A stretch of 64,000 nucleotides of DNA from Limnohabitans sp. 2KL-27 (GTDB lineage Bacteria > Pseudomonadota > Gammaproteobacteria > Burkholderiales > Burkholderiaceae_C): NCBI RefSeq assembly GCF_001269345.1, contig NZ_CXOP01000001.1:310001-374000 (forward strand), given 5' to 3'. The notes under the pieces were generated by a model, which made no database searches, was not told where the DNA came from, and saw only the letters and a program-made list of their open reading frames with translations. Numbering within the stretch: position 1 is the first letter of the stretch; the number at the start of each line of letters is the position of its first letter. A program made the position numbers and the translations under genes. This document shows positions 29,306-37,962 of this stretch, in pieces.

Positions 29306-30109
29306 TCAGAAGAAAGTGGAAACAGCGGCATCCAAAGCGTCGCGCATGTCGGGGTCGTCGGTGATTGGGCGCACCAAGGCCACACGGCAAGCGGCTTGCG
29401 CGACCACGCCTTGGGCAATCAAGCTGCCCGCGTAAATCAACATGCGGGTGGAAATGCCTTCATCCAGACCATGGCCTTTGAGGTTGCGCGCCCGCTCGGC
29501 AATGCCCACCAACTTGGCAGCCACCTCGGTACTGACGCCAGTTTCGTGCGCGACGATTTCGGTTTCGATGTCGTGTTCGGGGTAATTGAAATCCAGCGCA
29601 CCAAACCGCTGTTTGGTCGACTGTTTCAGGTCTTTCATCAGGCTTTGGTAGCCGGGGTTGTACGAGATGACGATCTGAAAATCGGGGTGGGCTTGCACCA
29701 ACTCGCCCTTCTTTTCCAAGGGCAAAACACGGCGGTTGTCGGTCAAGGGGTGGATGACCACGGTGGTATCTTGACGCGCCTCGACGATCTCATCGAGGTA
29801 ACAAATCGCGCCATAGCGGGCGGCCACAGCCAAAGGGCCGTCTTGCCAGCGGGTGCCGTTGGCGTCCAGCAGGAAGCGGCCCACCAGGTCGCTGGCGGTC
29901 ATGTCCTCGTTGCAGGCCACGGTGATCAGGGGCTTGTTCAGCTTCCAGGCCATATGTTCTACAAAGCGGGTTTTGCCGCAGCCGGTGGGGCCTTTGAGCA
30001 TCATGGGCATGCGCACCGAGTAGGCGGCTTCGAACAGCTCGACCTCGTCGGCCACAGGGCGGTAATAAGGTTCTTGGGCGACGCGGTAGGCGTCAAGTGG
30101 CTCGCTCAT
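29306..30109 (-). CDS. cbbQ: CbbQ, MoxR-type AAA+ ATPase
   Basis: 267 residues. Walker [11 protein letters not shown] (near 40-49), Walker [11 protein letters not shown], the sensor region [12 protein letters not shown] and the arginine stretch KQRFGALDF identify the CbbQ/NirQ/NorQ group. It forms the ring ATPase of the CbbQO RuBisCO activase. The start at 30109 has GGAGACCAAC upstream. It follows cbbS after a 125-base gap containing two hairpins. Confidence 0.95.
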   Translation of the reverse strand: MSEPLDAYRVAQEPYYRPVADEVELFEAAYSVRMPMMLKGPTGCGKTRFVEHMAWKLNKPLITVACNEDMTASDLVGRFLLDANGTRWQDGPLAVAARYGAICYLDEIVEARQDTTVVIHPLTDNRRVLPLEKKGELVQAHPDFQIVISYNPGYQSLMKDLKQSTKQRFGALDFNYPEHDIETEIVAHETGVSTEVAAKLVGIAERARNLKGHGLDEGISTRMLIYAGSLIAQGVVAQAACRVALVRPITDDPDMRDALDAAVSTFF

Positions 30110-30136
30110 GTTGGTCTCCACAGGTCAGGGCTGACA

Positions 30137-30220
30137 GTGCCCGGTGCCATTCAATGGCAAGGCACGCTTCTTTCAGCTGCACCTTGACATTGAACCCTGC
30201 ACCACGAATGGCGGTGCAGG
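30137..30220 (-). other. Two intergenic hairpins between cbbS and cbbQ
   Basis: TGCCATT-C-AATGGCA (30145-30159), extended by GTGC/GCAC outside, and CCTGCACC / GGTGCAGG (30196-30203, 30213-30220) form two stable hairpins. Neither has a clear T tract on the minus strand. Such structures after cbbLS commonly stabilise the abundant RuBisCO mRNA or reduce read-through into cbbQO. The role here is inferred. Confidence 0.6.
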
Positions 30221-30234
30221 CTCCAAAGGTGGAC

Positions 30235-30588
30235 TTACACGGTTTTTCCGCGGAAGATCACCATCGACGCACCTTGCGACTGCGTAAAGTTGTTGTAGCC
30301 GATCAAACGAATGTGGTTGTCCGGGTTGGCTTGGCGGCAGGCTTCGCATTCGGCCAGCACCTTGTCCACATCGGTTTCACCGAACATGGGCAGCTTCCAC
30401 ATGTACCAGTAGGAGTCCATCAGGTACTGGGGTTCGGTGTGTTCGATGGCGGGGTTCAGGCCTTTTTTGACCAGATATTCCACCTGTTTGCGAATCTCTT
30501 CCTTGGTCATCGCGGGCAGGTAAGAGAAGGTCTCGAACTTGCGGCTGGCCGGATCGGACAAGCGGGAGTTGTAGTCTTGCATGCTCAT
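30235..30588 (-). CDS. cbbS: RuBisCO small subunit, form I
   Basis: 117 residues with the form I small-subunit core: [19 protein letters not shown], the short loop [17 protein letters not shown], and the C-terminal [10 protein letters not shown] typical of form IA. It pairs with CbbL in an L8S8 enzyme. AAGGACACACACC precedes the ATG. It follows cbbL by 29 bases. Confidence 0.97.
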   Translation of the reverse strand: MSMQDYNSRLSDPASRKFETFSYLPAMTKEEIRKQVEYLVKKGLNPAIEHTEPQYLMDSYWYMWKLPMFGETDVDKVLAECEACRQANPDNHIRLIGYNNFTQSQGASMVIFRGKTV

Positions 30589-30617
30589 GGTGTGTGTCCT
30601 TGACTGTGTTTCGGGGA

Positions 30618-32039
30618 TTACTTGTGGGCGATGTCGAGCTTGTCGACGGTGTCGAATTCGAACTTGATCTCTTTCCAGGTTTCCATGGCGATCTTCAGTT
30701 CGGGCGAGTGCTTGGCGGCATCGCTCAGCACAGCCTTGCCTTCTTTTTCAACGGCCACGCCTTCGTTGCGTGCCTTGACGCAAGCTTCCAAAGCCACGCG
30801 GTTGGCGGCAGCGCCGGCGGCGTTGCCCCAAGGGTGACCCAAAGTGCCACCACCGAACTGCAAGACCGAGTCGTCACCAAAGATGTTGACCAGTGCGGGC
30901 ATGTGCCAGACGTGGATACCACCGGAGGCCACGGGCAAGACGCCGGGCATGGAGCCGAAGTCTTGGTCGAAGAAGATGCCGCGGCTGCGGTCCTCCTTGA
31001 TGAAGTCGTCGCGCATGATGTCGATCCAGCCCAAAGTGGAGGCGCGGTCGCCTTCGAGCTTGCCCACCACGGTGCCGGAGTGCAGGTGGTCACCACCTGA
31101 CAAGCGCAGCACTTTGGTCAGCACGCGGAAGTGGATGCCGTGGTGCGGGTTGCGGTCGAGCACGGCGTGCATGGCGCGGTGGATGTGCAAGAGCATGCCG
31201 TTGTCGCGGCACCAGTTGGCCAAACCGGTGTTGGCGGTCAGACCCCCAGTGAGGTAGTCGTGCATGATGATCGGCGAGCCGATTTCTTTCGCGTACTCGG
31301 CGCGCTTGTACATCTCTTCGGGGGTGGGCGCAGTCACGTTGAGGTAGTGGCCTTTGCGCTCACCGGTTTCGCGCTCGGCTTTTTCAATGGCCTCTTGCAC
31401 GAAGTCAAAGCGCTGACGCCAGCGCATGAAGGGCTGTGAGTTGACGTTCTCGTCATCTTTGGTGAAGTCCAAGCCACCGCGCAGGCACTCGTACACGGCG
31501 CGGCCATAGTTCTTGCCCGACAGACCCAGCTTGGGCTTGATGGTGCAGCCCAAAAGGGGCCGACCGTATTTGTTCATGATGTCGCGCTCGACCTGGATAC
31601 CGTGGGGTGGGCCGCCGCAGGTTTTGACGTAAGCAATCGGGAAACGGATGTCTTCCAAACGCAAGGCACGCAAGGCCTTGAAACCAAAAACGTTACCGAC
31701 CAAGGAGGTCAGCACGTTGACGACCGAGCCCTCTTCGAACAGATCGATGGGGTAGGCCACAAAGGCGTAAAAGCAGGTGTCGTCACCGGGCACGTCTTCG
31801 ATGGCGTAGGCACGGCCTTTGTAGTAGTCCAGGTCGGTGAGCAAATCGGTCCACACCGTGGTCCAGGTGCCGGTAGACGATTCAGCTGCTACCGCAGCGG
31901 CCAGCTCCTCGCGGTCCACACCGGCTTGGGGCGTGATCTTGAAACAGGCCAGTATGTCGGTGTCCTTGGGCGTGTAATGGGGTTCCCAGTAAGTGCTGCG
32001 GTATTCCTTGACACCGGCGTTGTAGGTTTTGGTGGCCAT
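30618..32039 (-). CDS. cbbL: RuBisCO large subunit, form IA
   Basis: 473 residues. All catalytic elements are present: [10 protein letters not shown] (K168, K170), the carbamylated lysine in DFTKDDEN (K194), HIHRAMHA, loop 6 [10 protein letters not shown] (K327) and the phosphate site GGGTLGHP. The N terminus [18 protein letters not shown] and overall wording match form IA of sulfur oxidisers, not the form IC common in other Burkholderiales. With cbbQ and cbbO directly downstream it is the non-carboxysomal IAq type. It fixes CO2 onto ribulose bisphosphate. The start at 32039 has AGGAGCACAACGC upstream; a long upstream frame is rejected. Subtype judged by eye. Confidence 0.97.
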   Translation of the reverse strand: MATKTYNAGVKEYRSTYWEPHYTPKDTDILACFKITPQAGVDREELAAAVAAESSTGTWTTVWTDLLTDLDYYKGRAYAIEDVPGDDTCFYAFVAYPIDLFEEGSVVNVLTSLVGNVFGFKALRALRLEDIRFPIAYVKTCGGPPHGIQVERDIMNKYGRPLLGCTIKPKLGLSGKNYGRAVYECLRGGLDFTKDDENVNSQPFMRWRQRFDFVQEAIEKAERETGERKGHYLNVTAPTPEEMYKRAEYAKEIGSPIIMHDYLTGGLTANTGLANWCRDNGMLLHIHRAMHAVLDRNPHHGIHFRVLTKVLRLSGGDHLHSGTVVGKLEGDRASTLGWIDIMRDDFIKEDRSRGIFFDQDFGSMPGVLPVASGGIHVWHMPALVNIFGDDSVLQFGGGTLGHPWGNAAGAAANRVALEACVKARNEGVAVEKEGKAVLSDAAKHSPELKIAMETWKEIKFEFDTVDKLDIAHK

Positions 32040-32167
32040 GCGTTGTGCTCCTGTTGAAAGTTGAATGTCTGGCGGATTGGCCCAAAGTGACCGAGGCATT
32101 GCGGGGGGCAAGTGGGACCGTGGTGCTCTGAACTGATGCGAATTTTTAGACAGACTGACAATAAGTA

Positions 32168-32201
32168 AAAGTAAAATGTTTAGATCATCATCATTTACTT
32201 T
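32168..32201. promoter_or_regulatory. Inverted repeat in the cbbR-cbbL divergent region (candidate CbbR operator)
   Basis: AAAGTAAAATG (32168-32178) and CATTTACTTT (32192-32201) face each other across 13 bases in the AT-rich 171-base gap between the divergent cbbL and cbbR genes. The placement just upstream of the cbbR start (32211) and the T/A-rich dyad form are as expected for a LysR-type autoregulatory and activator site. The promoter boxes themselves are not clear. Confidence 0.55.
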
Positions 32202-32210
32202 AATAAAACA

Positions 32211-33107
32211 ATGAACCTGAGGCACGCCACCTTGCACCAGCTGCGGATTTTTCAGGCCGTGGCCGAACACAACAGCTTTGCCCGCGCGGCTGAGGCTTTG
32301 CACCTCTCGCCCCCGACCTTGTCGCTGCAGGTCAAGCAACTGGCTGAAACCGTAGGGCAACCCTTGTTTGAACAATTAGGCAAAAAGATTTTTCTGACGG
32401 CCGCAGGCAAGATCTTGGCCGAGGCCTGTCAGGACATCGCCCGGCGCATGGACCTGCTCAGCGACGACCTGGCCGCGCTGCAAGGCGTGGAGCGCGGCAG
32501 CCTGAAAATTGCCATACTCACCACCGTGAAGTACACCGTGCCCAAACTGCTGGGCGGCTTTTGCGCAGCACATCCCGGCATCGAAGTGGCCATGGTGGTG
32601 GGCAACCGCGAAAACCTGCTGCAGCGCCTGTCGCAAAACCAGGACGACCTCTACATCATGGGCCAGCCACCTGAGCACATGGACGTGTTTTGTGAAGCTT
32701 TTGCCGACAACCCCTTGGTCATGGTGGCACCGCCCACCCACCTGCTGGCGGGCAAACGCCGCATCCGCCCCGAGCGACTGCGCCACGAGCCCTTCATCAT
32801 GCGCGAGCCAGGTTCGGGCACGCGCTTGACCATGGAGCGTTTTTTCAGTGAACACGGCGTGACGCCCATCAACCGGCTGGAGCTGGGCAGCAATGAGGCG
32901 ATCAAAAAAACCGTCTCCGGGGGGCTGGGGCTGGCTGTCTTGTCGGCCTCCACACTCGACGCCGAACTGGCCCTGGGCGAGCTGGTTCAGCTTGACGTCG
33001 TGGGCTTTCCCCTCATCCGGCGCTGGCACCTGGTCTACCCCCAGGGCAAGCGCCAGTCGCCCGCGGCCCTGGCCTTCAAGGCCTGGTTGTTTGAGCACCG
33101 TCCATAA
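32211..33107 (+). CDS. cbbR: LysR-family regulator of the cbb operon
   Basis: 298 residues. The N-terminal HTH ([30 protein letters not shown] in two parts) is followed by a LysR effector domain with the CbbR-typical [16 protein letters not shown] and [19 protein letters not shown]. It is divergent from cbbL and overlaps the candidate operator zone, the standard arrangement for CbbR, which activates cbb transcription in response to metabolites such as RuBP or NADPH. Very likely the cognate activator. Confidence 0.9.
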   Translation: MNLRHATLHQLRIFQAVAEHNSFARAAEALHLSPPTLSLQVKQLAETVGQPLFEQLGKKIFLTAAGKILAEACQDIARRMDLLSDDLAALQGVERGSLKIAILTTVKYTVPKLLGGFCAAHPGIEVAMVVGNRENLLQRLSQNQDDLYIMGQPPEHMDVFCEAFADNPLVMVAPPTHLLAGKRRIRPERLRHEPFIMREPGSGTRLTMERFFSEHGVTPINRLELGSNEAIKKTVSGGLGLAVLSASTLDAELALGELVQLDVVGFPLIRRWHLVYPQGKRQSPAALAFKAWLFEHRP

Positions 33108-33147
33108 TTTGCACTTGACCTGACCCGCTTGATCCAGGACCTGCCCG

Positions 33148-34083
33148 ATGAAAAACGCCACCTTCCGCCAACTTCGCGTGTTCAACGAGGTGGCCCGTCA
33201 CCTGAGCTTTGTGCGTGCCGCCGAAAACCTGCACCTGACCCCGCCCGCCGTGACCATGCAGGTCAAGGAACTCGAAGGCCATGTGGGCATGCCCTTGTTT
33301 GACCGGCGCGGCAAGCAAGTGAGCCTGACCACCACGGGCGAGTACATGCTGGTTTATGCCCGCAAAATTCTGGCCACCGTGAAAGACGCCGAAGACGCCG
33401 CAGCCCGTTTGCAGCGGGCCGAAACCGGGGTGCTGACGATTGGCTTTGTCAGCACAGCCAAGTATTTCCTGATGCGCTTGCTGGCCGAGTTTCGCATCCT
33501 GCACCCGGGTGTGGACATCCAGATCTCGATCGGCAACCGCGATCAACTCGTCAGCATGCTGCAAAACAGCGAGGTCGACATCGCCGTGATGGGCCGCCCC
33601 CCCAAAGAGCTGCAAACCCGGGCCGAGCCGTTTGCGGCGCACCCGCATGTGTTTGTCTCGGCCGTGGACCACCCACTGGCCCAGCGCGACCACCTGCGTG
33701 TGGAAGACCTGCGCCCCTATGATTTCATCGTGCGCGAAAAAGGCGCGGGCACCCGCGCCGCCATGGAAAAGTTCTTTGAAGACACACATGTCGAGCCGCG
33801 CATGAAGATCCAGCTGCACAGCAACGAGATCATCAAGCAGGCCGTGATGGCGGGGTTGGGCTTGGGCTTTTTGTCGCTGCACACCATTGGCCTGGAGCTG
33901 GAGCACAACTTGATCCGCATGCTCGATGTGGAAGGCGCACCCGTGGTGCGCTCATGGAACGTGGTGCACACCCAATCCAAAATGCTCTCGCCCGCGGCCG
34001 AGGCGTTTCGCTACTTCATGCTCGAAGAAGCCGAAAGCCACCTGGCGCAACGCTTTGGCATGCACTGGCCTAAGGCCGCCTGA
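33148..34083 (+). CDS. Second CbbR-type LysR regulator
   Basis: 311 residues, the same family and wording as the preceding CbbR: LRVFNEVARHLSFVRAAENL in the HTH, VREKGAGTRAAMEKFF, and SNEIIKQAVMAGLGLGFLS. It starts 40 bases after the first cbbR in the same direction, so the two are probably co-transcribed. The N-terminal half is clearly different in detail, so this is an old paralogue and not a recent duplication. It may serve the second cbb block or respond to another metabolite. It ends 13 bases before a convergent gene. Confidence 0.85.
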   Translation: MKNATFRQLRVFNEVARHLSFVRAAENLHLTPPAVTMQVKELEGHVGMPLFDRRGKQVSLTTTGEYMLVYARKILATVKDAEDAAARLQRAETGVLTIGFVSTAKYFLMRLLAEFRILHPGVDIQISIGNRDQLVSMLQNSEVDIAVMGRPPKELQTRAEPFAAHPHVFVSAVDHPLAQRDHLRVEDLRPYDFIVREKGAGTRAAMEKFFEDTHVEPRMKIQLHSNEIIKQAVMAGLGLGFLSLHTIGLELEHNLIRMLDVEGAPVVRSWNVVHTQSKMLSPAAEAFRYFMLEEAESHLAQRFGMHWPKAA

Positions 34084-34096
34084 ACGCTTGTCGCTT

Positions 34097-34420
34097 TCAG
34101 CGCTGGCGCATGGCCAGCAGGGGCCACAGCAGCACCGCTGCCGCCACGCCCACGCCTGCGGCCATGCCCAGCAAAGCGGCCCAGTCCACCCAATAGCCCA
34201 TATCGCCCAGTGTGGACATGGACAGCGACGGCAAAGCCAGCACCGCCGCCAGCGCCACCAGCACGGCCAAGGCTGCCAGCGTTGAGGCGCTGACCCGCGC
34301 CAGCTTCTTGCGGTTGATCAGCATGACCGCCGCCCACACCAGCGCCAAAGGTAACAGCGCAGGCCACAGGTCTAAAGCGATTTCGTAGGCGATGTTCATC
34401 GCCAGCCAGATTTCATACAT
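34097..34420 (-). CDS. Small inner membrane protein partnered with the SQR-like gene
   Basis: 107 residues with three predicted membrane helices (about 10-35, 48-66, 78-100) and an RKK loop between the first two (INRKKLARVS). It has no recognisable redox motif. It follows the SQR-like gene by 28 bases with AGGAGACGTGC before the ATG, so the two form an operon. It could anchor the exported flavoprotein or couple it to the quinone pool. I do not recognise the family; the role is inferred from position. Confidence 0.65.
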   Translation of the reverse strand: MYEIWLAMNIAYEIALDLWPALLPLALVWAAVMLINRKKLARVSASTLAALAVLVALAAVLALPSLSMSTLGDMGYWVDWAALLGMAAGVGVAAAVLLWPLLAMRQR

Positions 34421-34448
34421 GCACGTCTCCTGATGTTTTGAGTGGGCT

Positions 34449-35774
34449 TCAGACCCGGCCCTGGAGCGTCGCCATGTAGGCGGGCTTGAGCATGCGGTAT
34501 TTCATCAGCCAGGCAAAGTAGCCTGCCTGCAGCGGCTCGATCATGGGCAGCGAAGGCGTGAGATTGCCCGCGTAATCGAACTCGATCAGCATGGCCGAAC
34601 CCTCTTTCACGATCAGCGGGCACGAGGTGTAACCATCAAACTTTTGCCCGGGCGCGCGGCCCGCGATCACGTCCACCACATGCTCGGCCACGATGGGCGC
34701 GCTCTTTTTGACAGTGGCCGCCGTCTTGCCACGCGGCGTGCCGTTCACATCGCCCACGCCAAACACATTGGGGTAGCGGCGGTGTTGCAGGGTGTCCTTG
34801 TCCACCTCCAGCCAGCCGCCTGCGGCAAAGGGGCCCTCTTTCCAGGCCAGGTCGGAATTCTTGACCGCATCGGGCGCACGCATGGGCGGCACCACATGGA
34901 TGAAGTCGTAAGGCACCTCGGTGCTCGCGCCTTCGGGCGAGACAAAACGCGCCCGCTGCGCACCGATGTCGATGCCCTGCAGCTTTTGTGTGGTCTCGAC
35001 CGCGATGCCCAGATCTCTCCAGCGAGAGAGCACGTTGTCGTTGACCACCTTGACGCCAAACACATTGCCCAGCGCCGAGTAAAACGTGAGTTTGGATTGG
35101 CCCAGCGTGCCCGATTGCGCCAAGCGGTCGCGCAGCATGAAAGTCATCTTGAGGGGCGCGCCCGCGCACTTGAGCGGCGTGGCCGGCAGCGTCAGCACCG
35201 CGTTGCCGCCCTTGCGCCGAAACGCGTCCATGCTGGCCCAAGTGGCCTGTGCTGCTTCGGGGCTGGGGTAGACGCTGGTCAGGCCTTTCTGACCAATCGC
35301 GTTCACATCCATGCCCTCGATCAGCGACCAGTCCTGGTGCGTGCCCATGGCCACCACCAGGTAGTCGTATGGGACGCGCTGGCCCGATGCCGTGACCACC
35401 GAATTGCTGGCTGGGTCCAGCTCGCTGACCATGTCCTTGATCCAGTTGAGCTGCGGCGGGTGAAAGTCGGCATTGCGGTCACGCACCTTGCTCACGGGCC
35501 ACACGCCCGTGGCCACCAGGGTGTAACCAGGTTGGTAGTTGTGTTCTTCCTTGGGGTCGATCAGGGTGATCTTGGCCCCGTCGAGCAAGGCATGGAGCCG
35601 ATTGGCCACAGCAATGCCACCCAAGCCACCGCCCAAAATCACGATGTGCGCCTGCGTTTTGGTTTTGGCCGCTTGGGCAGCGGGGGCTGCGCTGGCCAAA
35701 ACGGCAGCACCTGCCGAGCCCAGCAACCACTGGCGGCGGCTCAGCGCGTTGGACCTGTTTTTTTGGTTTTCCAT
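34449..35774 (-). CDS. Tat-exported sulfide:quinone oxidoreductase-like flavoprotein (type II-like)
   Basis: 441 residues. A twin-arginine signal (SRRQWLLGSAGAAVLASAA) is followed by the FAD dinucleotide fold (HIVILGGGLGGIAVANRL). Motifs seen in type II SQR/SQOR enzymes are present: NYQPGYTLVATG, PLKCAGAPLKM (C203) and GYTSCPLIV (C385), which supply the two redox cysteines. It should oxidise sulfide and pass electrons to quinone or another acceptor from the periplasmic side. AAGGAGACACC precedes the ATG. It is divergent from the rhodanese at 36008. Other flavoprotein roles in this family cannot be excluded. Confidence 0.85.
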   Translation of the reverse strand: MENQKNRSNALSRRQWLLGSAGAAVLASAAPAAQAAKTKTQAHIVILGGGLGGIAVANRLHALLDGAKITLIDPKEEHNYQPGYTLVATGVWPVSKVRDRNADFHPPQLNWIKDMVSELDPASNSVVTASGQRVPYDYLVVAMGTHQDWSLIEGMDVNAIGQKGLTSVYPSPEAAQATWASMDAFRRKGGNAVLTLPATPLKCAGAPLKMTFMLRDRLAQSGTLGQSKLTFYSALGNVFGVKVVNDNVLSRWRDLGIAVETTQKLQGIDIGAQRARFVSPEGASTEVPYDFIHVVPPMRAPDAVKNSDLAWKEGPFAAGGWLEVDKDTLQHRRYPNVFGVGDVNGTPRGKTAATVKKSAPIVAEHVVDVIAGRAPGQKFDGYTSCPLIVKEGSAMLIEFDYAGNLTPSLPMIEPLQAGYFAWLMKYRMLKPAYMATLQGRV

Positions 35775-35914
35775 GGTGTCTCCTTTGACAAGGCGGCCAT
35801 CTTCTCAGTGTGTGGCCCCATGGATTTGAGCTGGATCAATTTCATGCACAAAGGCTCTGTTTGAAGCGTTTTTTTGTCGATCCCAACCCGCCCCAGCAAA
35901 AGGCGAATCCTGAA

Positions 35915-35955
35915 TTGATTTGCATCAACCGTTTGGCCGCGCCCATTTTTAGAAT
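35915..35955 (+). promoter_or_regulatory. Class II FNR-type promoter of the periplasmic rhodanese gene
   Basis: TTGATTTGCATCAA (35915-35928) matches the FNR consensus TTGAT-N4-ATCAA exactly. A -10 box TAGAAT (35950-35955) is placed so that the site centres about 41 bases before the expected start of transcription, as in class II FNR activation. The expected leader is about 46 bases. The FNR-like protein at 36606-37310 is the likely activator. Confidence 0.72.
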
Positions 35956-36007
35956 GCCGACCAAGCCGGGCCACAGGCCCTTTTTTGCCCATCGAACGGA
36001 ACAACAC

Positions 36008-36586
36008 ATGAAAAACATCGCAGCCTGGATTTTGGGCGTGAGCCTCTCGGGTCTGGCCTTTGGCCAAGCCGCCACCATCGCCGTGGGCACGCCGTTGAAC
36101 ATCATCGACACCCAAAAAACGGTCGTGGTCCAAACCGCGAAAGGGCCCGTCACCATCACCCGCACCATGACCGCTTGTGCCAAAAACGGCGGCAACTTGC
36201 AGCCCCTGGTGCCCGTGCCCGGCGTGCACCCCGTGGGTGAAATTGAGATCCTCGAAGCCTTGAGCGACCGCAACGCCATCGTGCTGGACATGCGCGACAC
36301 CAACGACCGCGTCAAAGGCACGATTCCCGGCTCGGTCGGCATCCCCTACACCGAAGTGGCGGCCCGCATGAACGAATTGGGTTGCAAGAAAAATGGCAGC
36401 CAATGGAACTGCGAATCGGCCAAAAAGGTCTACGCCTTTTGCAACGGCCCCGTCTGCCCCCAAAGCCCCATGGCCATCAAAGCCATGACCCGTGATGGCT
36501 TCCCGGCCAACAAGATTTATTACTACCGTGGCGGCATGCTGGACTGGGACGCCCTGGGCCTGACCAGCGTCAAAGACGAGTTTTAA
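36008..36586 (+). CDS. Periplasmic rhodanese-family protein
   Basis: 192 residues with a Sec signal (MKNIAAWILGVSLSGLAFG). A pre-domain of about 80 residues is followed by a rhodanese domain with VLDMRDTNDR, the active region FCNGPVCPQSP (two cysteines in the loop) and YRGGMLDWD. The start at 36008 is set by the signal peptide and a GGAACAACAC leader; longer frames lack both. It is divergent from the SQR-like gene and preceded by an FNR-type promoter. Transfer of sulfane sulfur produced by the exported SQR is a reasonable inference. Confidence 0.85.
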   Translation: MKNIAAWILGVSLSGLAFGQAATIAVGTPLNIIDTQKTVVVQTAKGPVTITRTMTACAKNGGNLQPLVPVPGVHPVGEIEILEALSDRNAIVLDMRDTNDRVKGTIPGSVGIPYTEVAARMNELGCKKNGSQWNCESAKKVYAFCNGPVCPQSPMAIKAMTRDGFPANKIYYYRGGMLDWDALGLTSVKDEF

Positions 36587-36605
36587 TCAGCTGCCTGACC
36601 TTCAA

Positions 36606-37310
36606 TCACTGGCGCTGCAACAAAACTTCGTTGGTGATTTCATAGCGCCGGCCCTGTTTGTCGCAGGGCTTTAAGGCACCATCGCGCACCAGGCTGCTGA
36701 TTTCGCGGCTGACGGTTTCGAGTTTGATGTCAAGCATGGCGCCCATGTCATCGCGTGCAAAAAACGAGGTGATGCCCGGTTGGTCGGGGTCGCGCATTTT
36801 CAGGGCCAGGGCGGCCACGCGTTGGCGGGCCGAACCGAAGTTCAGGTCGGCCAGCCAGTCGTCGGCGTCTTTCAGGGCTTGTTGCCACTTTTGCATCAGG
36901 CGTTTGTGCAGGCGTGGTGAGTTGCCCGACAAATGGTGCAGCACCGACAAGGGAATGCGGCAAACGTGGGCTTCGACCAGAGCAATGGCTTCGCTGTCGT
37001 AGCGGGCGGTGGCCAGGGCTTCGAGGCCAATCACGTCGCCAGGGCGCAGCACGCGCACGATGCGTTCGCGGCCATCGGCGGTGGCCCGCACCAGCTTGAC
37101 CATGCCTTTGCGCAGCGTGAACACGCCTACCGCCGTTTGGCCTTCGGTATAGAGCGGGGCGTCAGCCGCGAACACCATGTCGTCGATGGGGGTGTGGATT
37201 TCGCCAAAGTCCTGTTCGTTCAGGTCGGCAAAGAGCACCATGTCGCGGATACCGCAGTTGCGGCAGTCCGAGGTGCCTTTCCAAGCCGAGTCAATCTTGA
37301 TGGGGATCAT
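36606..37310 (-). CDS. Crp/FNR-family transcriptional regulator
   Basis: 234 residues: a cyclic-nucleotide-fold sensor domain, dimer helix and HTH. The recognition helix LETVSREISSL keeps the E-x-x-S-R residues that in FNR read TTGAT-N4-ATCAA, and such boxes occur at 35915 and 39032. The N-terminal FNR cluster motif is incomplete: C16 and C19 are present, the third ligand position is valine 25, and C117 stands where FNR has its fourth ligand. A perfect hairpin GCACGT-CCA-ACGTGC (37323-37337) lies just upstream. It is a strong candidate regulator of the sulfur genes here. Confidence 0.88.
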   Translation of the reverse strand: MIPIKIDSAWKGTSDCRNCGIRDMVLFADLNEQDFGEIHTPIDDMVFAADAPLYTEGQTAVGVFTLRKGMVKLVRATADGRERIVRVLRPGDVIGLEALATARYDSEAIALVEAHVCRIPLSVLHHLSGNSPRLHKRLMQKWQQALKDADDWLADLNFGSARQRVAALALKMRDPDQPGITSFFARDDMGAMLDIKLETVSREISSLVRDGALKPCDKQGRRYEITNEVLLQRQ

Positions 37311-37361
37311 GTTTTGAATTTAGCACGTCCAACGTGCCCCCAACTGACACAGGGTCTGGCT

Positions 37362-37859
37362 TTAGAGGGCTTTGCGCCCTTGCGCCATGCGGTCATCGAG
37401 GTAGGGACCATAAAAATCAGGTTTGTACGCGCCTTCCATGCGCTCGGCCACTTCTTTGCCGCCAGGTCCGAAAAACAGCAGCGTGGGCGTGATGGATACT
37501 TTCCACTGACGTGTGAGTTGGTCGTGTGTGGTGAGCTTGCCCGCAAAGTCGAGCACGGGTTGGTTGTTGCGCATGTCCACCTGCACGATGGCAGTGCCAG
37601 CACGCGCCATGGGTGAGAGGTGGCTTTGCCGAGCCTGGCGGCAAAACACACAGCCGTCCAGGCTGACCATGACGATCAGGGGCTGCTTGTTTTTGAGGGC
37701 GCGGGCCAGTTCGTCGGGCAGCGATTGGGCAGCGGGCAAGGTGGCATCGCGGCCCGATTGGGCCCAAACGGGGATGGCCGCAAGCGATACCCCCACCCGT
37801 AAAAGCCAGTCACGACGGCGCAAATCAGACGAGGAAAACATAGACAGGTTGGAAGCCAT
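37362..37859 (-). CDS. Thioredoxin-fold periplasmic protein (SoxW-like)
   Basis: 165 residues. An RR-containing signal region (RRRDWLLRVGVSLAAIPVWAQ, in part) precedes a thioredoxin fold with the redox pair CVFC (in LDGCVFCRQA) and the cis-proline segment VSITPTLLFFG. SoxW-like proteins keep periplasmic sulfur-oxidation enzymes reduced. No good ribosome site is seen at the chosen ATG. It is divergent from the first YeeE/YedE gene, sharing an AT-rich 100-base promoter region. Confidence 0.8.
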   Translation of the reverse strand: MASNLSMFSSSDLRRRDWLLRVGVSLAAIPVWAQSGRDATLPAAQSLPDELARALKNKQPLIVMVSLDGCVFCRQARQSHLSPMARAGTAIVQVDMRNNQPVLDFAGKLTTHDQLTRQWKVSITPTLLFFGPGGKEVAERMEGAYKPDFYGPYLDDRMAQGRKAL

Positions 37860-37962
37860 GAATTGCGGACCGTGGACAATAACGGGTTTTGCGTGACGGG
37901 ATGACGCATCGCCTGATACCGCATTTTAAATATAAGAAACCAACGAATTATTGGAGAAATCC

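Noticed and set aside
26914..29364. An open frame of about 816 codons on the plus strand opposite cbbO
   Set aside because: It is an exact antisense shadow of cbbO, has the His/Arg/Gln-rich composition typical of GC-biased third positions read backwards, and has no ribosome site or recognisable domain.
30618..32375. cbbL extended upstream to 32375
   Set aside because: The extra 112 codons overlap cbbR on the other strand and cross the regulatory region; the RuBisCO N terminus and AGGAG ribosome site are at 32039.
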